Positions 1 to 13,155 of a stretch of 64,000 nucleotides of DNA are shown here, piece after piece. The stretch is taken from NCBI GenBank assembly GCA_013339895.1, contig JABACO010000001.1, positions 8,660,020 through 8,724,019 on the forward strand. Direction: 5' to 3'. Origin of the DNA: Ephydatia muelleri (lineage: Eukaryota > Porifera > Demospongiae > Spongillida > Spongillidae). The stretch's first letter is position 1. The number at the start of each line of letters is the position of its first letter. Made by a program: the position numbers and the translations under genes. The notes under the pieces are model-generated. The model had not been told where the DNA came from. It saw only the letters and a program-made list of their open reading frames with translations, and ran no database searches.

Positions 1-60
1 GTGATCAAAATAGGAAGCATTCATTGGTGGAGTCAGGGATTACAGTGAGTGCAGAACAAG

Positions 61-282
61 AATCACAGCTGGCCTAGCAATCACAGCTGGCCTAGCAATC
101 ACAGCTGGCCTAGCAATCACAGCTGGCCTAGCAATCACAGCTGGCCTAGCAATCACAGCTGGCCTAGCAATCACAGCTGGCCTAGCAATCACAGCTGGCC
201 TAGCAATCACAGCTGGCCTAGCAATCACAGCTGGCCTAGCAATCACAGCTGGCCTAGCAATCACAGCTGGCCTAGCAATCAC
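61..282. repeat. 18-bp minisatellite, 12 near-identical copies
   Basis: The unit AATCACAGCTGGCCTAGC repeats twelve times without visible change and ends in a partial copy. Because 18 is a multiple of three, both strands stay open and give artificial hexapeptide ORFs. The copy homogeneity suggests recent expansion. Not a gene. Confidence 0.97.
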
Positions 283-1324
283 TTAGCAGTAGCTGCGCAA
301 CACTAAAAAAAAATCAACTACAAAAAATCTAAAACTAATTTGCTCTTACTTATACATACATGCATGTGAATGGCACGTAAGGCTACTATATCTCCAGGGA
401 GAGGTCAAGTGCAAGAAACCTCAAAGGGGCCAGGTTGAGATAGCTCTCCATTTTTACTGCCATTGTTCTGGCAGAAAGGAGATACAAGAAGTCACCTATA
501 TATGTTCCACATTGATGGAAAAGCTGCTGGGTGCATGGATAGCTTAAATAAGATGATATTTATAAATCAACTCGCTATGCATAGTTTACAGGAACACCCT
601 GCATGACAACTAAATCCCCAGTGATGAAGTATGGTATAGATCAAGCTTGGACCTCTGCAAGGGTGGAGAGGCACAATAATGTGTACTTTACATTGCAGGT
701 GTAAAGGTTTCTACTTGATCTTTATCAGGCACTGAATCTGGCACTATGTACTCCAAAGCATTGGATTATCAAAACACCATGCATATCCATCACTAAAGTT
801 GTCAACGACCTACCACCTGACACCTTGAAACATCAATAAAGTTTATGCACTCACTGTAAACGATAGTTATCGAATAATAGATCTGATTCAACAGCATTGA
901 ATCTTGCTGCCTTTACAACATCAACTGAACATTGAATGCCAGCTAGTATAAATGGTGCATGACTTTATAACCTTTAGCTCTTAATGCCACTGACCTAGTT
1001 AACATCATCTTCATCACATGCACTAGGCTTGTAGAAAAGTAGCAGGATTCAGTCAGTCTCCTTCCGGCTTGCAGAACAATTGCAAGGAGTCAAATCCATG
1101 TATATGTATACCATGCATCATTGCACAGAATATCATATGCCTACGTATAAGAGATGCAGTTGCAGAACTACAATGCAGTGTGTGATGGAGCACCTTATCA
1201 ACATCGTGTCACAAGATGTGGCAGCAATACCACAATCAACGAAGATTGAACTTTCAGGACTATACCTATCGTTATGCTTGACACGGCATTAAAAACTCTT
1301 GTAAAATCAGGGATATTTGACGAT

Positions 1325-1513
1325 CTGTAGCGCCATCATTTCAGCCGGCCGCACTTAGTCTATACGCTATCTAGGTAGTCTTAACCCTCCGCTAACTTAT
1401 CACGCTTAGCTTTTTCCTAGGAAAATTGGCAGTGGTCCACTGTTCAGTTCTTTGTGGAGGATATCCAATTGAGGTACTCGGCTTGCGAGCGCTATAGCTA
1501 GCGGGCGCTACAG
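1325..1513. mobile_element. small TIR element (MITE-like), tentative
   Basis: The sequence CTGTAGCGCC at 1325-1334 recurs inverted at 1504-1513, bounding a 189-bp non-coding block. I could not find a convincing target duplication, so this may be a chance inverted repeat. Confidence 0.35.
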
Positions 1514-1903
1514 AGTTGAGGCACAAAATTTATACGATGCATAGATAAATGGTATGTCTATACTAAAATGGCTGTTACATGTCGGTGCAAGAAGTACAGT
1601 CCTTATATAGCTCGAAAATACAAAGTGCTTGGTTAGGTCATGATGCGTGATGTCATCGTTTCAATATTTCGGGGCGTAGGTCTTATTGTCCAACATTAAA
1701 TGGGCCGCAAACAGCCGTGGTGTCGACCCATCCCTCAATGACGAAATAGAGTCCATGGCAACGGTGACAACCGTCATATTTATATGAACAACGAGTACGG
1801 TAATGGCGATCAGTTCCACTCCGATATTGAGTAGCTACGCTGAAGAAATGATAAAAGAAGGTACCTACAGAATACGGGGGAGATTGTGGATCGTACTGCT
1901 ATC

Positions 1904-1929
1904 AACTTCACACTGATCAGTGTGAAGTT
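1904..1929. repeat. perfect 26-bp palindrome
   Basis: Thirteen bases (AACTTCACACTGA) are followed immediately by their reverse complement, with no spacer. It could be a dimer-binding site or the centre of a foldback remnant. No gene adjoins it. Confidence 0.9.
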
Positions 1930-2587
1930 AGATGCTATATCAACCGACAAATCTACCTATCTACACTGGTGCACTGTACGGCCACTGGTCATGAATAGAC
2001 TATTTACACTGTGTGTAGTATAAGACCCTGCATATTACCTCCAACCCTGACACCCGACCCCATCTATAATCCTAGCGTCAGTACACACCCAACACTCATA
2101 TAATCCTCCAACAACCTACATACCACCGTCCAACACCCCAGCTAGCAGGTAGAAATTGGATGCGCGCTATAATTAGAACTTAGTTCAAAATGAGTTAACC
2201 GATTAACGCCGAAATATTTTTTGTTTAGCTACAGTAGAGCTGTCCAAAATCAACTAAATAAGGCAGCAGAGGAATGATAGGTAGCAGGAAAGAGGGTTTC
2301 AACAATATAAACTGAAGCCGTGAACATGAATAACTTCTAATCGGTGTAATGTTTCAAAGCGTCTGGAAGAAGTATTTGGTTACGGTAAACACATCTTTGA
2401 CGCAGATATGCGTCTCTCGGCGTTAAATGGTTAACTGCTGTAATCATATTTCAAACACTAGCTGGAAGCAACGACATTTTTATTACAAGAAACACAATAA
2501 AGGACCCCTTACTTTGTACTCCCACTGAAGAAACAGAGCTTTGCGTATCTGCCAAAGTTGTGCTGGTTTCACCACATTGTATAGTAT

Positions 2588-2874
2588 CGTATACACAGGA
2601 AAAGTTAGAAGCGTCCAGGCATGGTTTTTCAGGGTGGTTTGTAACATAAACCACTCTGGGATCGGATGTCTATCTTTGTTTTAACATGGTTTTTGTTCGA
2701 CAAAACCAGGACAAGACCATTTGGTTTTTACGATATTCCCACTTAGACGCTTAATCCCAGGAGGGTTGTTACGCTATCTCCACGCTAGATATCCGATCCC
2801 AGAGTGGTTTTATGTTAAAAACAACCATCAAAAACCATGCCTGGACATTTCTAACATTTTCCGTGGTATTTAAT
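2588..2874. mobile_element. foldback element with ~85-bp inverted arms
   Basis: The left arm (2588-2671) and right arm (2788-2874) are imperfect reverse complements sharing blocks such as CCACTCTGGGATCGGAT and TCCAGGCATGGTTTTT. A ~115-bp spacer separates them. No coding content; typical of a MITE or foldback copy. Confidence 0.75.
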
Positions 2875-3244
2875 ACACGAGCGCAACCGATACAAAACCA
2901 GCGATCGCGTCCAAACAATAGCATGAAAATATGCCAGGGAGGGAGTGTGTACACAAATGATAGAATGTAACTTACAGACACACACTTCGCTTTATTCTTC
3001 TCCTGTATGTAGCTCAAACACCATTCATTACTAAACATAACCTAGAGGCTACATGTATGTAATTGCGGATAAAAAAACGGCCGGCAACCATTTCGTTCAT
3101 TGGGTCAACTGGTATAGCTGAGCACTACTTGATTCATTGAAGTGATCTTTGAGTCAATGTTATTTTACCGACGTGTAATAGAAATATTATGGTTACGAAA
3201 TCAATACGTCAGTAAAAGATACAAAGTAAACATGTGACTCTTAT

Positions 3245-3827
3245 CCTTTAATCTCCAGAGCCAAGTCTTACGCGTAGGACCAATATTTGGAAAATTTTGT
3301 TATAAATAGAAATGCAAGTTTTTGTCATCCATTTCTCTACTGTTGTTTGATGTGTCTACCATGCTTAATTTACCAATTGACAATCCATTTCTTTTTATCA
3401 CGCTCTTTGTTACACGATGCAAAAAACGGTTCTTAAAAATGCATTATGCGTACAATTTAATTGTCACAGAAAAAAGTATGACAAGTATAACTTTTTTGAA
3501 TGTTTTTTGAAGCTTGATGTGTGTGCTACTTAATGCATTCTATGGCAGTTGTCAAACTCTAAACGATTTAGCCATTTGTACTGAAAACACACTGTGCGTT
3601 TTCAAGATTTTGTCCATTCACTTATACACATACCTACATTTAGCATAAAACCCCATCTTATTCCGTGTATGCTAAATGTAGGTATCTAATAATAATAATT
3701 ATAAATTCGTAATTGCATAAATTAATTCCAGAATCCCTTGTTTGCTTACGTTTTACACAATTTGATGCATGCATGCTATTGTTATAGTATATTGGATATG
3801 TGAGGTAATCATTTGCGTGTATATGTA

Positions 3828-3868
<41 letters not shown>

Positions 3869-3939
3869 GTGTGTGGTATAAACCTTTTAATAACTGTGCA
3901 ATTAATTGTGTGTTTGTGAATTTATACTGTGACTTTATT

Positions 3940-3990
<51 letters not shown>

Positions 3991-4441
3991 ACATAGTTTT
4001 CAGGATTAAAGCTTTGCATGTGCAGGATGAAGACAGATGCATGCATTGGCTATTCCAAGACATGCGACTGACAAATACGTATTGTTCACATGCTTGTGGA
4101 GCTAGCAAATTCCAAATCTATAATGTACTTTTTTATTTTCCTAGTGCCAAAGACCTGTCTCACATCCCCCTTGTTTTGAACGTCGTTCTGATCTTTCCAA
4201 CATTACTTGTTGGTACTTGAAGTTGCTTCACGATATACCAAAGACGTATCTATTGGCAATGAGTATTGACTGTATTTTGATAGTCTTTGAAGAATTGCAA
4301 GGAAGTACCAGTATATTCAGAATTACTAACCATTTTTACAGTACAATTACTTTTTGGTTTGTTCTCTTTTCATATGCATGGGTTTGCAAAAAAATTAATT
4401 TTAACATGCGTCCTATGCGTAGGACGTCTGGAGATTAAAGG
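3245..4441. mobile_element. 1.2-kb non-autonomous DNA transposon, 15-bp TIR, TTAT target duplication
   Basis: CCTTTAATCTCCAGA (3245-3259) is matched exactly by its reverse complement at 4427-4441. Both ends are flanked by TTAT (3241-3244, 4442-4445), the expected 4-bp duplication. Just inside, the ends share a second palindromic motif around GCGTAGGAC. The interior holds two (GT)n tracts and a 17-bp-arm hairpin (3630-3646/3669-3685) but no transposase, so this is a non-autonomous element of unassigned superfamily. Confidence 0.8.
3830..3989. repeat. two (GT)n microsatellites
   Basis: (GT)n runs at about 3830-3866 and 3941-3989 lie inside the preceding transposon and produce spurious VCVCVC/THTHTH frames. 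Confidence 0.97.
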
Positions 4442-4580
4442 TTATATATGCGTTCAATAATAAGTATCACAATAAGTATTGTCACTTCTGCACTAGCGGC
4501 ACCCCTTTTTATCACTAAATTCAACCATTAGTTTGTCACGAAATTCCACAGAATCAATTTTCCTTATCAGAGATTGATCC

Positions 4581-4694
4581 TCACTCTTTTGCTAAAGAGT
4601 GAAGCTAGCAAAGAGTGCCCTTCACGTTTGCGCTCGCTTTACTCCAGAGGAGTGAAACGAGGGAAGAGCTAAGGGCACTCTTTTTTTTTTTTTT
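4581..4694. repeat. paired hairpins followed by a T tract
   Basis: TCACTCTTT...AAAGAGTGA (4581-4602) is followed by a longer stem whose ends are AAAGAGTGCCC (4610-4620) and GGGCACTCTTT (4673-4683), then a run of T. It looks like the terminus of a small foldback element rather than a terminator in this eukaryotic context. Confidence 0.6.
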
Positions 4695-5449
4695 ACAGTG
4701 TGGACAAAGCAAATAGAGCCACCTACAGTACATGTATATAAACAATTGTGCAGTATGCAATATAGAATATAAAACATTTCTTTACCGTGCAAGTAAGGCA
4801 TTCTCAGCGGGACTGGGTGAAGCCAGACAAAAATGTGTTATAATGCATGTGTGTGCCAATTGTCGCTAGTCCATGCATGGGAAGTGTGTTCACATGAGGG
4901 TCTGTGCTTTTAAATTTATATTGAAGCCTTGTGTTGTATAAAACATGTTACCTTTAACAAAGAGCTTCTCACAAACGGACCGGAAGTACCAATTCTTCGC
5001 ACAACGTTGCTATAAGTATTAATGGAAAGCATCTTGGGCACTTATGCAATCCTCCCCGCCCCCCTCCCCCCAACCTGTTAACATTAATGTATACAATGAA
5101 ATTGAATGTTTCTAAATGGACCTAGCCTATAGGCTGGACTGAACCAACAGTCCTGCTTCAGTAGTGGTGCCAAGCTGTTCTCCCTCTAAAACAAATTATA
5201 AGGGGCCCTCCCGCCTCCTAATGTGTAAAGAGCAAAACCCATGCATGCACTTGCTCCATCGTATCGTAAATAAACTTACTACACGAAATACTATAAGGTA
5301 GATTAAACTTTGGGTTCGATGACATTGGATTCTTTACAGTGCCCCCCCCCTCCCCGGCTTGATTTATTTTGGTGGGGGAACAGCTTGGCACCACACAATA
5401 GCGTTGGCTATGTTTGGTCCATTTAGACGTTCGGTTTTAAGAAATTCAT

Positions 5450-5452
<3 letters not shown>

Positions 5453-5490
<38 letters not shown>

Positions 5491-5532
5491 GTGTGTGTGT
5501 GTTGTGTGTGTGTGAGTGTGTGCGTTTGTGTG
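5453..5532. repeat. (GT)n microsatellite
   Basis: An interrupted GT dinucleotide run; frames through it are not genes. Confidence 0.95.
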
Positions 5533-5776
5533 TGGCCGGGGGTAGAGAAGATACTTTCCATTACTACTGAGCAACGCTGTGGTAGTTCAAGAGAAGATTT
5601 AGTCAGTTATAGACTTTCATTTGTGAAACACTTTGTGAAGGATAACATGAAGTTTTTTTTTTCATACGACAAGAGGCTTCAATAGACCGACGTAATTAAT
5701 GCGCGTGGGTGTACATTTTGAGTGCAAAACCAAGCAGCACAGATCGTCGAATTGAGTGTATATCCGATCGGAATCA

Positions 5777-7286
5777 TGGATCTATGCGAGAGACGAAAGT
5801 ATTCTGCCTATTATAATGGGCTGGACGAAGTGGCAAAGCGCAGGTATGACCAGAAGCTGGATATGCTGCCGGGAATCGTTGATGACAATCCTCTATTTAT
5901 ACCTGGCCACACATTCAACCTGATCTCTGGCCTGAGGTTGTGTATAATTTTTTAATTCATTCAATCATCCCCTATACTAAAGAAGATCTAAAAGCTTATA
6001 AAAGCCAAGACGGATACAGTTTCTTCATTCAAGGGTGGGTAAGTACCATTGAAGTACTCAGTTTAGGAGACAGTTTTCAGGCATCAGTACTACGCGCGAC
6101 TGTCAAACACTCACAGAAGCTTTCAGCAGCTCCTCTGTATCCATGGATAGCAGCAGAAAGGAATGGGAGAACCCTGTGTGCTCACTGTACATGCATGGCT
6201 GGTTTAGGAGAGGCATGTTCTCATATTGCTGCTTTGCTATTTGCAGCTGAAGCTCATACAAAGATCAGGAAAAATACAACCTGCACTTCCACTGCATGTT
6301 CTTGGTTGCCACCTACTCTAAAAAAAGTGCTGTGTGCTCCAATCAGTGAGATAGATTTTACAACCCCACAGAAGCGAAGAAAAAATATGGAGTGTGATTT
6401 TGTCGGTAAATAAAATTCCATCAATCCAAATACTCCTGCATAGGAGAAGAAATAAAAGCACCCACAAAGGATGAACTTGTATCATTGTACAAACAGTTGT
6501 CTGGATGTAAGGATATGCCATCAATCTTATCAATTGTGCCAGGATTTAATGATCCATATGTTCCATATTCTGAAAGCAATACTATACCTAAACTGTTAAC
6601 TAGCCTATTCAGGGAAGACCTTCTTACCTTTTTGACACAAGTTATTGAGAAATATGAAGAAGTAGGAAAATTCAACTGACTTCAAAACAGGCCAAATCAT
6701 TAGAAGAACTAACCAGACTCAGTCACATTCTCAACTATGGTACCAACACAGGGCAGATCGCATTGCTGCTTCAGTATTCAAGGATACTGTGCACACAGAC
6801 AGTAATAATCCTTCAAAATCATTGATTAAACGAATCTGTTACCCAGAAAGTTTCAAGGTTATCACACCAAGTATACGCTGGGGGTTGGAACGTGAAACAT
6901 CTGCACTGACAGAGTATCATATACAGATTAAGTATAAACATTACTTCAACCAAAATTGGGTTAGCTATATGCCCTTCCTATCCACAGTTTGGTGCCACTC
7001 CAGACAGCATCGCACAGTGCACATGCTGTGGAAAGGAGTTGTAGAGGTCAAATGCCCTTATACTCCACTCTTTATTTCAGATGCACCAAAAACTGCCACT
7101 CCTCCTACTACATGTACCACTGATGATCTATTAGAAGAGAATAGTTGTGAGAAGTGCCAGACAGAAGAGTGGGGAACTATTGATTGGTTATGACAATGAA
7201 GGATGCGCTCTTGAGTGGTTTCACATTGATTGCCTAGACCTACCTGAAATCCCTAGTGGTGAATGGTTACATGTATGTCCTGACTG
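5777..7286 (+). pseudogene. SWIM zinc finger - YqaJ exonuclease - PHD protein of the ISL2EU-like transposon
   Basis: Successive frames keep recognisable family segments. A likely start is MDLCERRKYSAYYNGLDEV (5777). After a shift near 5910 comes YTKEDLKAYKS (about 5970) and then a SWIM finger, CAHCTCMAGLGEACSH (6178-6225). A middle region follows (PSILSIVPGFNDPY, about 6520). The YqaJ nuclease fold is seen as WGLERETSALTEYH, FGATPDSIAQCTCCGK and VEVKCPY (6880-7060), the middle block in another frame from its neighbours, so two compensating frameshifts exist. The protein ends in a PHD finger (DNEGCALEWFHIDC, then HVCPDC, 7191-7284), also split by a shift. YqaJ proteins are lambda-exonuclease-like nucleases. 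Multiple shifts and a stop make this a dead copy. Confidence 0.8.
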
Positions 7287-7290
7287 TAGG

Positions 7291-8150
<860 letters not shown>

Positions 8151-8159
8151 ATGTCTGTA

Positions 8160-8641
8160 CCCGGGAGAAAAAAACGGCGTTATCGCGCGTTATCGCGCTT
8201 GAAAAACGGCCATAACAACGCCAAATTACGCGGTCTTCAAAACGCTGTATCTTCTTGATTGTGCAATATAGTGGAGCTGCATTTTGCACATTTACAAAGC
8301 GGTCCTGTGTCTGTAGAAGTCCAAAGATGGTTTAGTTTGCGATGCATCGTTCCGAAGATATTCACATTCAAGTAAAGGACTTGATTTCGCGGGGTTTTGT
8401 ACTTGAAGCCCGCGAAATCTTGCTCTAAGTTGATTGTGAATATCTTCCGAACGATGCATCGCAAACTAAACCATCTTTGGACTTCTACAGACACAGGACC
8501 GCTTTGTAAATGTGCAAAATGCAGCTCCACTATATTGCACAATCAAGAAGATACAGCGTTTTGAAGACCGCGTAATTTGGCGTTGTTATGGCCGTTTTTC
8601 AAGCGCGATAACGCGCGATAACGCCGTTTTTTTCTCCCGGG
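8160..8641. mobile_element. 482-bp palindromic foldback element, copy 1
   Basis: Two arms of about 205 bp are near-perfect reverse complements around an asymmetric centre of about 65 bp. The ends are CCCGGGAGAAAAAAACGGCG and its complement. TA flanks both sides (8158-8159, 8642-8643), consistent with a 2-bp target duplication. Two more copies occur at 45947-46428 and 47975-48452. There is no transposase, so it is non-autonomous. Confidence 0.9.
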
Positions 8642-8667
8642 TAGTTTGCATTGCATGGTTACTGAAA

Positions 8668-10322
8668 CACATTTAGCATTCATCAGTCAAAAGGAATAAC
8701 AGACTGACAGCAATTACACAAGGCACAACAATTTTATCACTAATGCAAATGTCCACGTTTCTGGGCACATGATCATATTGTTGGTTGGGTGGACTCCAAT
8801 AGTGCATACTTTTGCCTGAGGAGGCCAATAACCCGCTCAATATGAATCCGAACTCTGGATAGTTGGCGAGCAGTGTCAATCTCAAACTGATTAAGCTGTT
8901 TTTTATGCCCCTAGTAAATGGTGGTAGCTTTACATTAGCACAGTAAAAGCCAGCTGCCTATTGCACATTAAAACCACGGTCAGACAACACTTGGTCTCCA
9001 GGAAGCAAGTTTTCCTAAATTTCCACAGTTTTCAGTCAAGTGTTGGTCTGAAACCCTACCACCCATCCTTTTGAAATGAAGGTAATTACACCCTGAGGAG
9101 CAATACCAATTAATTATTTTACAGTGTTATGGAGTTTGAGTATGTTTGTGCACAAGCCATTAGAGACTTAGGTCTTTCACAGAACACTTCAAAGCAGTCA
9201 ATGATGACAACACACTTCTTAAAGTGTGCTCTGAAAACCAATGGCATAGTTCTCTGTAATTCTTCTTGTTCTGTCCATTTTATCAGGGGTTTCAATTGAA
9301 TATACATGGCATCTATCCATCTTCTGAAATTACGCGAAATGGTGATTTGATGTATCCCAAGCCTGCATGCAAGATCCTGATTACGTAGATTCAGTCGTAG
9401 TTTCATTAATGTAGCCATAAAGCCTTCAAAACTAAAACTCCTGTTATTGCAATTATTCAACACAAAGTTGAAAATGACTATCAATGTACGATATGATGGA
9501 AGACCAGTGTAGAAATGGACTTTGTTTTCATCTTGTTGTAAGGCATTCTGGTGACCATGGATGGCCCGGCCCACTCCTTCACATTTCAATGCTGCACTCC
9601 TCTTGGCACTCTCAAGCCCTTCTTTTTCAAGCGCCTCAACATAACGTCCCAGCATTTCGGTCATCACCCCAGCGTCCTTTCTATCACTGTGCATATGTTT
9701 CATAGTTGTGAGCACATCAGACAACACATCCGTCTGCGTGGCTACAACCTTTGTATTCCCTTCACTTGCTGGTGATATAGCAGCAGCACTCTCATTCTCC
9801 AGTGATGGTTCAACAGCAATCTCGTTCTCCAGTGATGGTTCTGAAGCAACTTCATTCTCCAGTGATGGCTTAGCAGAAATCTCTTTCTCCAGTGATGGTT
9901 CAGAAGTAACTTCATTCTCCAGTGATGGTTCAGAAGCAACTTCATTCTCCACTGATGGTTCAGCAGACATCTCATTCTCCAGTGATGGTTCAGTAGCAAC
10001 TTCATTCTTGGAATACTCTTTTCGAATCTTTTTCAAGTGTTGTCTTTGTTCGTATCTCATCAATGATCATTCTGCCTTCCGTTTTGCAGGGCTACCCACA
10101 AATCTGAAAACACTTGGAACATAGTCTGGTGAGAGGGGATCGTTGCTCTTTTCTCCACTGATAAAATGCATCCTACACAGCCATGAAAATCGACTGGGTT
10201 GCCAATTTTCTCCGCGATCCTCTTGCTACGTCTACAAGAATCAGCAGGAAATGTATAGAAGATCAAACTGCATCCTTTCTGACTCTGATTTTTGCAACCA
10301 AAAGCGCAACAACTCTTGACCA
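8668..10322 (-). pseudogene. THAP-domain DDE (DDE_Tnp_4-type) transposase of the ISL2EU-like element
   Basis: The reading starts near 10322 with MVKSCCAFGCKNQ, a THAP zinc-finger opening, followed by FYTFPAD. After a frameshift the THAP end is recognisable (SPDYVPSVF), then a stop, then a long open part (10063-9119) with a 10-residue tandem repeat. The helix-turn-helix/DDE part follows: NLRNQDLACRLGIHQITISR and VVIIDCFEVFCERP, which holds the first catalytic Asp. Past the stop at 9119, broken frames keep GVITFISKGW, DRGF (second Asp) and IHIERVIGLLRQKY (catalytic Glu). All three acidic residues survive but stops and shifts make it inactive. The THAP finger would bind the transposon ends. Confidence 0.82.
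9785..10010 (-). repeat. 30-bp coding minisatellite in the transposase
   Basis: Seven to eight imperfect copies of a 30-bp unit encode the decapeptide EVASEPSLEN and variants between the THAP and DDE parts. It gives an acidic, probably disordered linker. Reading frame is kept in every copy, so it expanded while the gene was still coding. Confidence 0.9.
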
Positions 10323-10765
10323 TTTTGAATAGAAAACTTGCGTTTGCCACTCAAAATGGCGGATGTCCCAAAATTTGACTTATGTCATTCTTTCGTGACG
10401 CCACATGCATAAGCTCTATGTATAAAAAGCACAGCACACTCATGTGAGCACGCTTCCCATATGGAAGTTCACACATTACAACACTTTCCTTGTCTGTTTT
10501 TACCCATACAATCAACATAAGGTCGTTAGCTCGCTGAGAATGCCTTACCTACACGCTAAAAAAATGGTTCATAGCTTTATTTATATTACAGATTTGTTTT
10601 TATATAGATGCACTTCCTAACCTTAGGAACTTATAGGCGTGGTATAATGCTATTACCACGCCGATATAGGATCGATGTTGTCCCATTAGCTCCAGATCCC
10701 ATGAGACGATAATGTCAAAAGAGGAGTTGAACCTCTATCCACTTTGTCCACGAACTTACATTTCC

Positions 10766-10906
10766 TAATACTACAAAATCGTCCCCATCCAACGCTGCCG
10801 ACAAATCCACTGGCAAATGCTTATTCATACTTTTGTATGCCTTAGAAGCGTTCGCCAGTACAAAAACTAGTAGAGAGGACCGAGTAGATATGTTGGTTGA
10901 TCGCAA
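10766..10906 (-). CDS. possible short exon, unrecognised
   Basis: A minus-strand open stretch encodes a protein-like segment (LANASKAYKSMNKHLPVDLS, then ALDGDDFVVLGN) and ends at a consensus donor (AAT|GTAAGT, donor at about 10761-10766). The segment starts with a hydrophobic run (SSLLVFVLA) after a Met at 10906. It could be the first exon of a gene running leftwards or part of a transposon. I do not recognise the protein. Confidence 0.3.
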
Positions 10907-11970
10907 AACATCGAGTCACACTGAACAATGTGATGTTGATAGCAGTATGCGGATCGCCGCATTCCCTTGTATTCTGGTAGGTACCGTCTTTTGTCGCGAA
11001 AATAAACAGTTCTTTAGCGTAGCTACTTAATATAGGAGTGGAACGGATCGTCACTTTGTTCATAAATATGGTGGCATGTTTCTGTTGCCATAGAAATGAA
11101 AGAACTCTATTAATAAAGGCTTGAAACGGAACCAATGAATTGGTTGTGAGTAAAATAAAAAGCGTTGATCGTTTTTATTCAACTGGGTCGACTGACTAGT
11201 TTATAATCGCACATGTAGTAGTACGCTCGTGGAATATTTATTAAGATCACGTGAGTGTAAAGTAGAGAGATTTGCTCTATGTTTCAGGTCCTGCGCTTGC
11301 GCATACTAACAGACCTTTCTGTGCCCTCCAATCTAGTGTTTATCGTTGTACATAGTTATCACGATCTTATAGACTGGGATGGGCATGAAGGAGAGAGAAG
11401 GCAACAGGAGCAATACACAGAGCATCATATAGTACATTAATATTAGGATGCACACGCCGGTGTGGGCGAGCATTGTCATATGTTTGTATTGTGGTCTCTT
11501 CTTTGCAAAAATAGTATATGCTTCAGTAATTTTGATAAAGAGATTTCGGTGTTATAATAACATAATACTATTAACTCCTCCCATTCATCTGTATCCCCTG
11601 CTGAATCAAAAATGTGTTTAATGCATCTATAACCAACTTCTCAGATGAATTGGACAAAGTCATGTTGATGTGAATTGTTCATTCTACATCCAAATTAGAC
11701 GTATTTTTAATTCTATTGAGTTTATAGACTTAAGATACAACATTTGGCATGCAAACTAAGGTGAAGATCTAATGATCAGTTTACAATCTTATGCACAAAT
11801 GTTTATCACTGTAATATATAAGCAAGATGAATCACACATAAATGTAGCACCTCACAAATGAATTAGCAACAACATGCATATTCATAACTTGTTTATTGAT
11901 GGGCTTTCACCTTACAAGGTACTTTTGCCCTATGGGCTCAACGACTACTGTAATTTGTTTTGAGCATGTG

Positions 11971-12151
11971 ATCTATAGGACGTATGATTGGTGGTGGAAA
12001 CAAGGTACATGTACAGTAATGCGGTTGTAGTGTCCTACATTTTGCATTAAGGCTTCCTCTTTGTAAATTTTATACAGCTGTTTAGTTGTAGGATCCTATT
12101 AAACCATACCGTACCTTGTATCTTTGCTTTTTGCACCGCCAATCCTATGAT
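11971..12151. mobile_element. ~180-bp foldback MITE, GCAAAAAGCAA family
   Basis: The left arm (GATTGGTGGTGGAAACAAGG, ends 12007) and right arm (GTACCTTGTATCTTTGCTTT from 12111) pair imperfectly. Related copies occur at 12456-12600, 44654-44822 and 56608-56715, sharing the AAAAGCAAGGAAACAAGG-like motif. Confidence 0.6.
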
Positions 12152-12455
12152 CTCTGTGAAGCAACAAGTTCAGTCTAATAACATGATTAGGGCTGCACTG
12201 AGCAGACATTTCCTTGTTCATGCTTTTTAGCCACTTTGGACTTGGTGTCTTCATTGTATCAGCTGCAAAGTCCTTGGCCTCGTGACCAGTATTTGTTTTG
12301 TGACCAGCTAGCTGTTTGTCAAATTCATTTATTTTTTACTATGATCATCGACTCTATTGTAACAAGTCCTTTTCTCAACTCTGAGCGCCGCTTAGCCAAA
12401 ATCCCCTTCTCTAATGTCTGCAAATAAATTTAAAAAATTTCTTTCGAGAAACGTA

Positions 12456-12600
12456 ATCTATAGGATCATTGGTGCATAGGGAAAAAGCAAGGAAATGAAG
12501 TACAGTACTCCTACAGTGGACCTACAACTAATAGTTTTAAATTGCAATGTTTGCAAATGAAGGGGTGTTTAGTTTTAGGATCATATCAAACCCCACTGTA
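12456..12600. mobile_element. second copy of the same MITE family
   Basis: It contains AAAAAGCAAGGAAATGAAG, then TACAGTACTCCTAC, and a distal GTTTAGTTTTAGGATCATAT that resembles the interior of the copy at 11971. The ends are less clear than in the first copy. Confidence 0.45.
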
Positions 12601-13014
12601 GCAAAACTGAATAACTGTTTCTATGTATTCTCAAAGATATTACATGTTCATGCATTTACGTATTCGGTTTCTGTAAATGTTGTTTGCAGCACATGTGCCA
12701 TACATGTAATTCACAGTAATACCGTATTATATTTAGTTATTTTAACATTTAATTTAAGTCCTGAACAGATGCAAGCTGTAAACTGTTGTTATATATAATC
12801 ACCTGTACTATATAAATGATATCATGACTGATCAGCTGGAATGGCAGGTTCTGTCTCTTTTAACTGGTACATCATACATGTATATGCTAGCTGATTTGTA
12901 AAGTAAGTATATACATGTATATGTTACTCATGAGATTAGCTATGCCAACTAATTCAATTATTGTGTGCTATAGGGGTTCTGGAGTAATATCTGATATTTG
13001 CTATCTTGCTACAG

Positions 13015-13070
13015 GAAAGGCTTTTTAATAATTTCATCATACATCATACTCACTTTAGTCATTTCCCATG
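13015..13070 (+). CDS. Receptor gene, signal-peptide exon (first recognisable exon)
   Basis: Between acceptor TTGCTACAG| and donor |GTAAGCC, a 56-bp exon encodes KGFLIISSYIILTLVISHG, a hydrophobic core with a polar end like a signal peptide. It ends in phase 1, as the next exon requires. No in-frame Met lies in it, so the start codon should be in a short upstream exon that I could not place (candidates within 12.7-13.0 kb). Confidence 0.6.
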
Positions 13071-13155
13071 GTAAGCCATATATATATGTATGGTAACTTG
13101 ACCATTTTAGCAAAATGTGCATTTTTACATCACTTGCTTATCTGCGGCTATATAG

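Noticed and set aside
49..306. ORFs of HSWPSN or ARPAVI hexapeptides
   Set aside because: The 18-bp minisatellite is a multiple of three, so frames stay open by construction.
4610..4694. Hairpin plus T run as an intrinsic terminator
   Set aside because: Eukaryotic, repeat-rich context with no adjacent transcription unit; more likely a foldback remnant.
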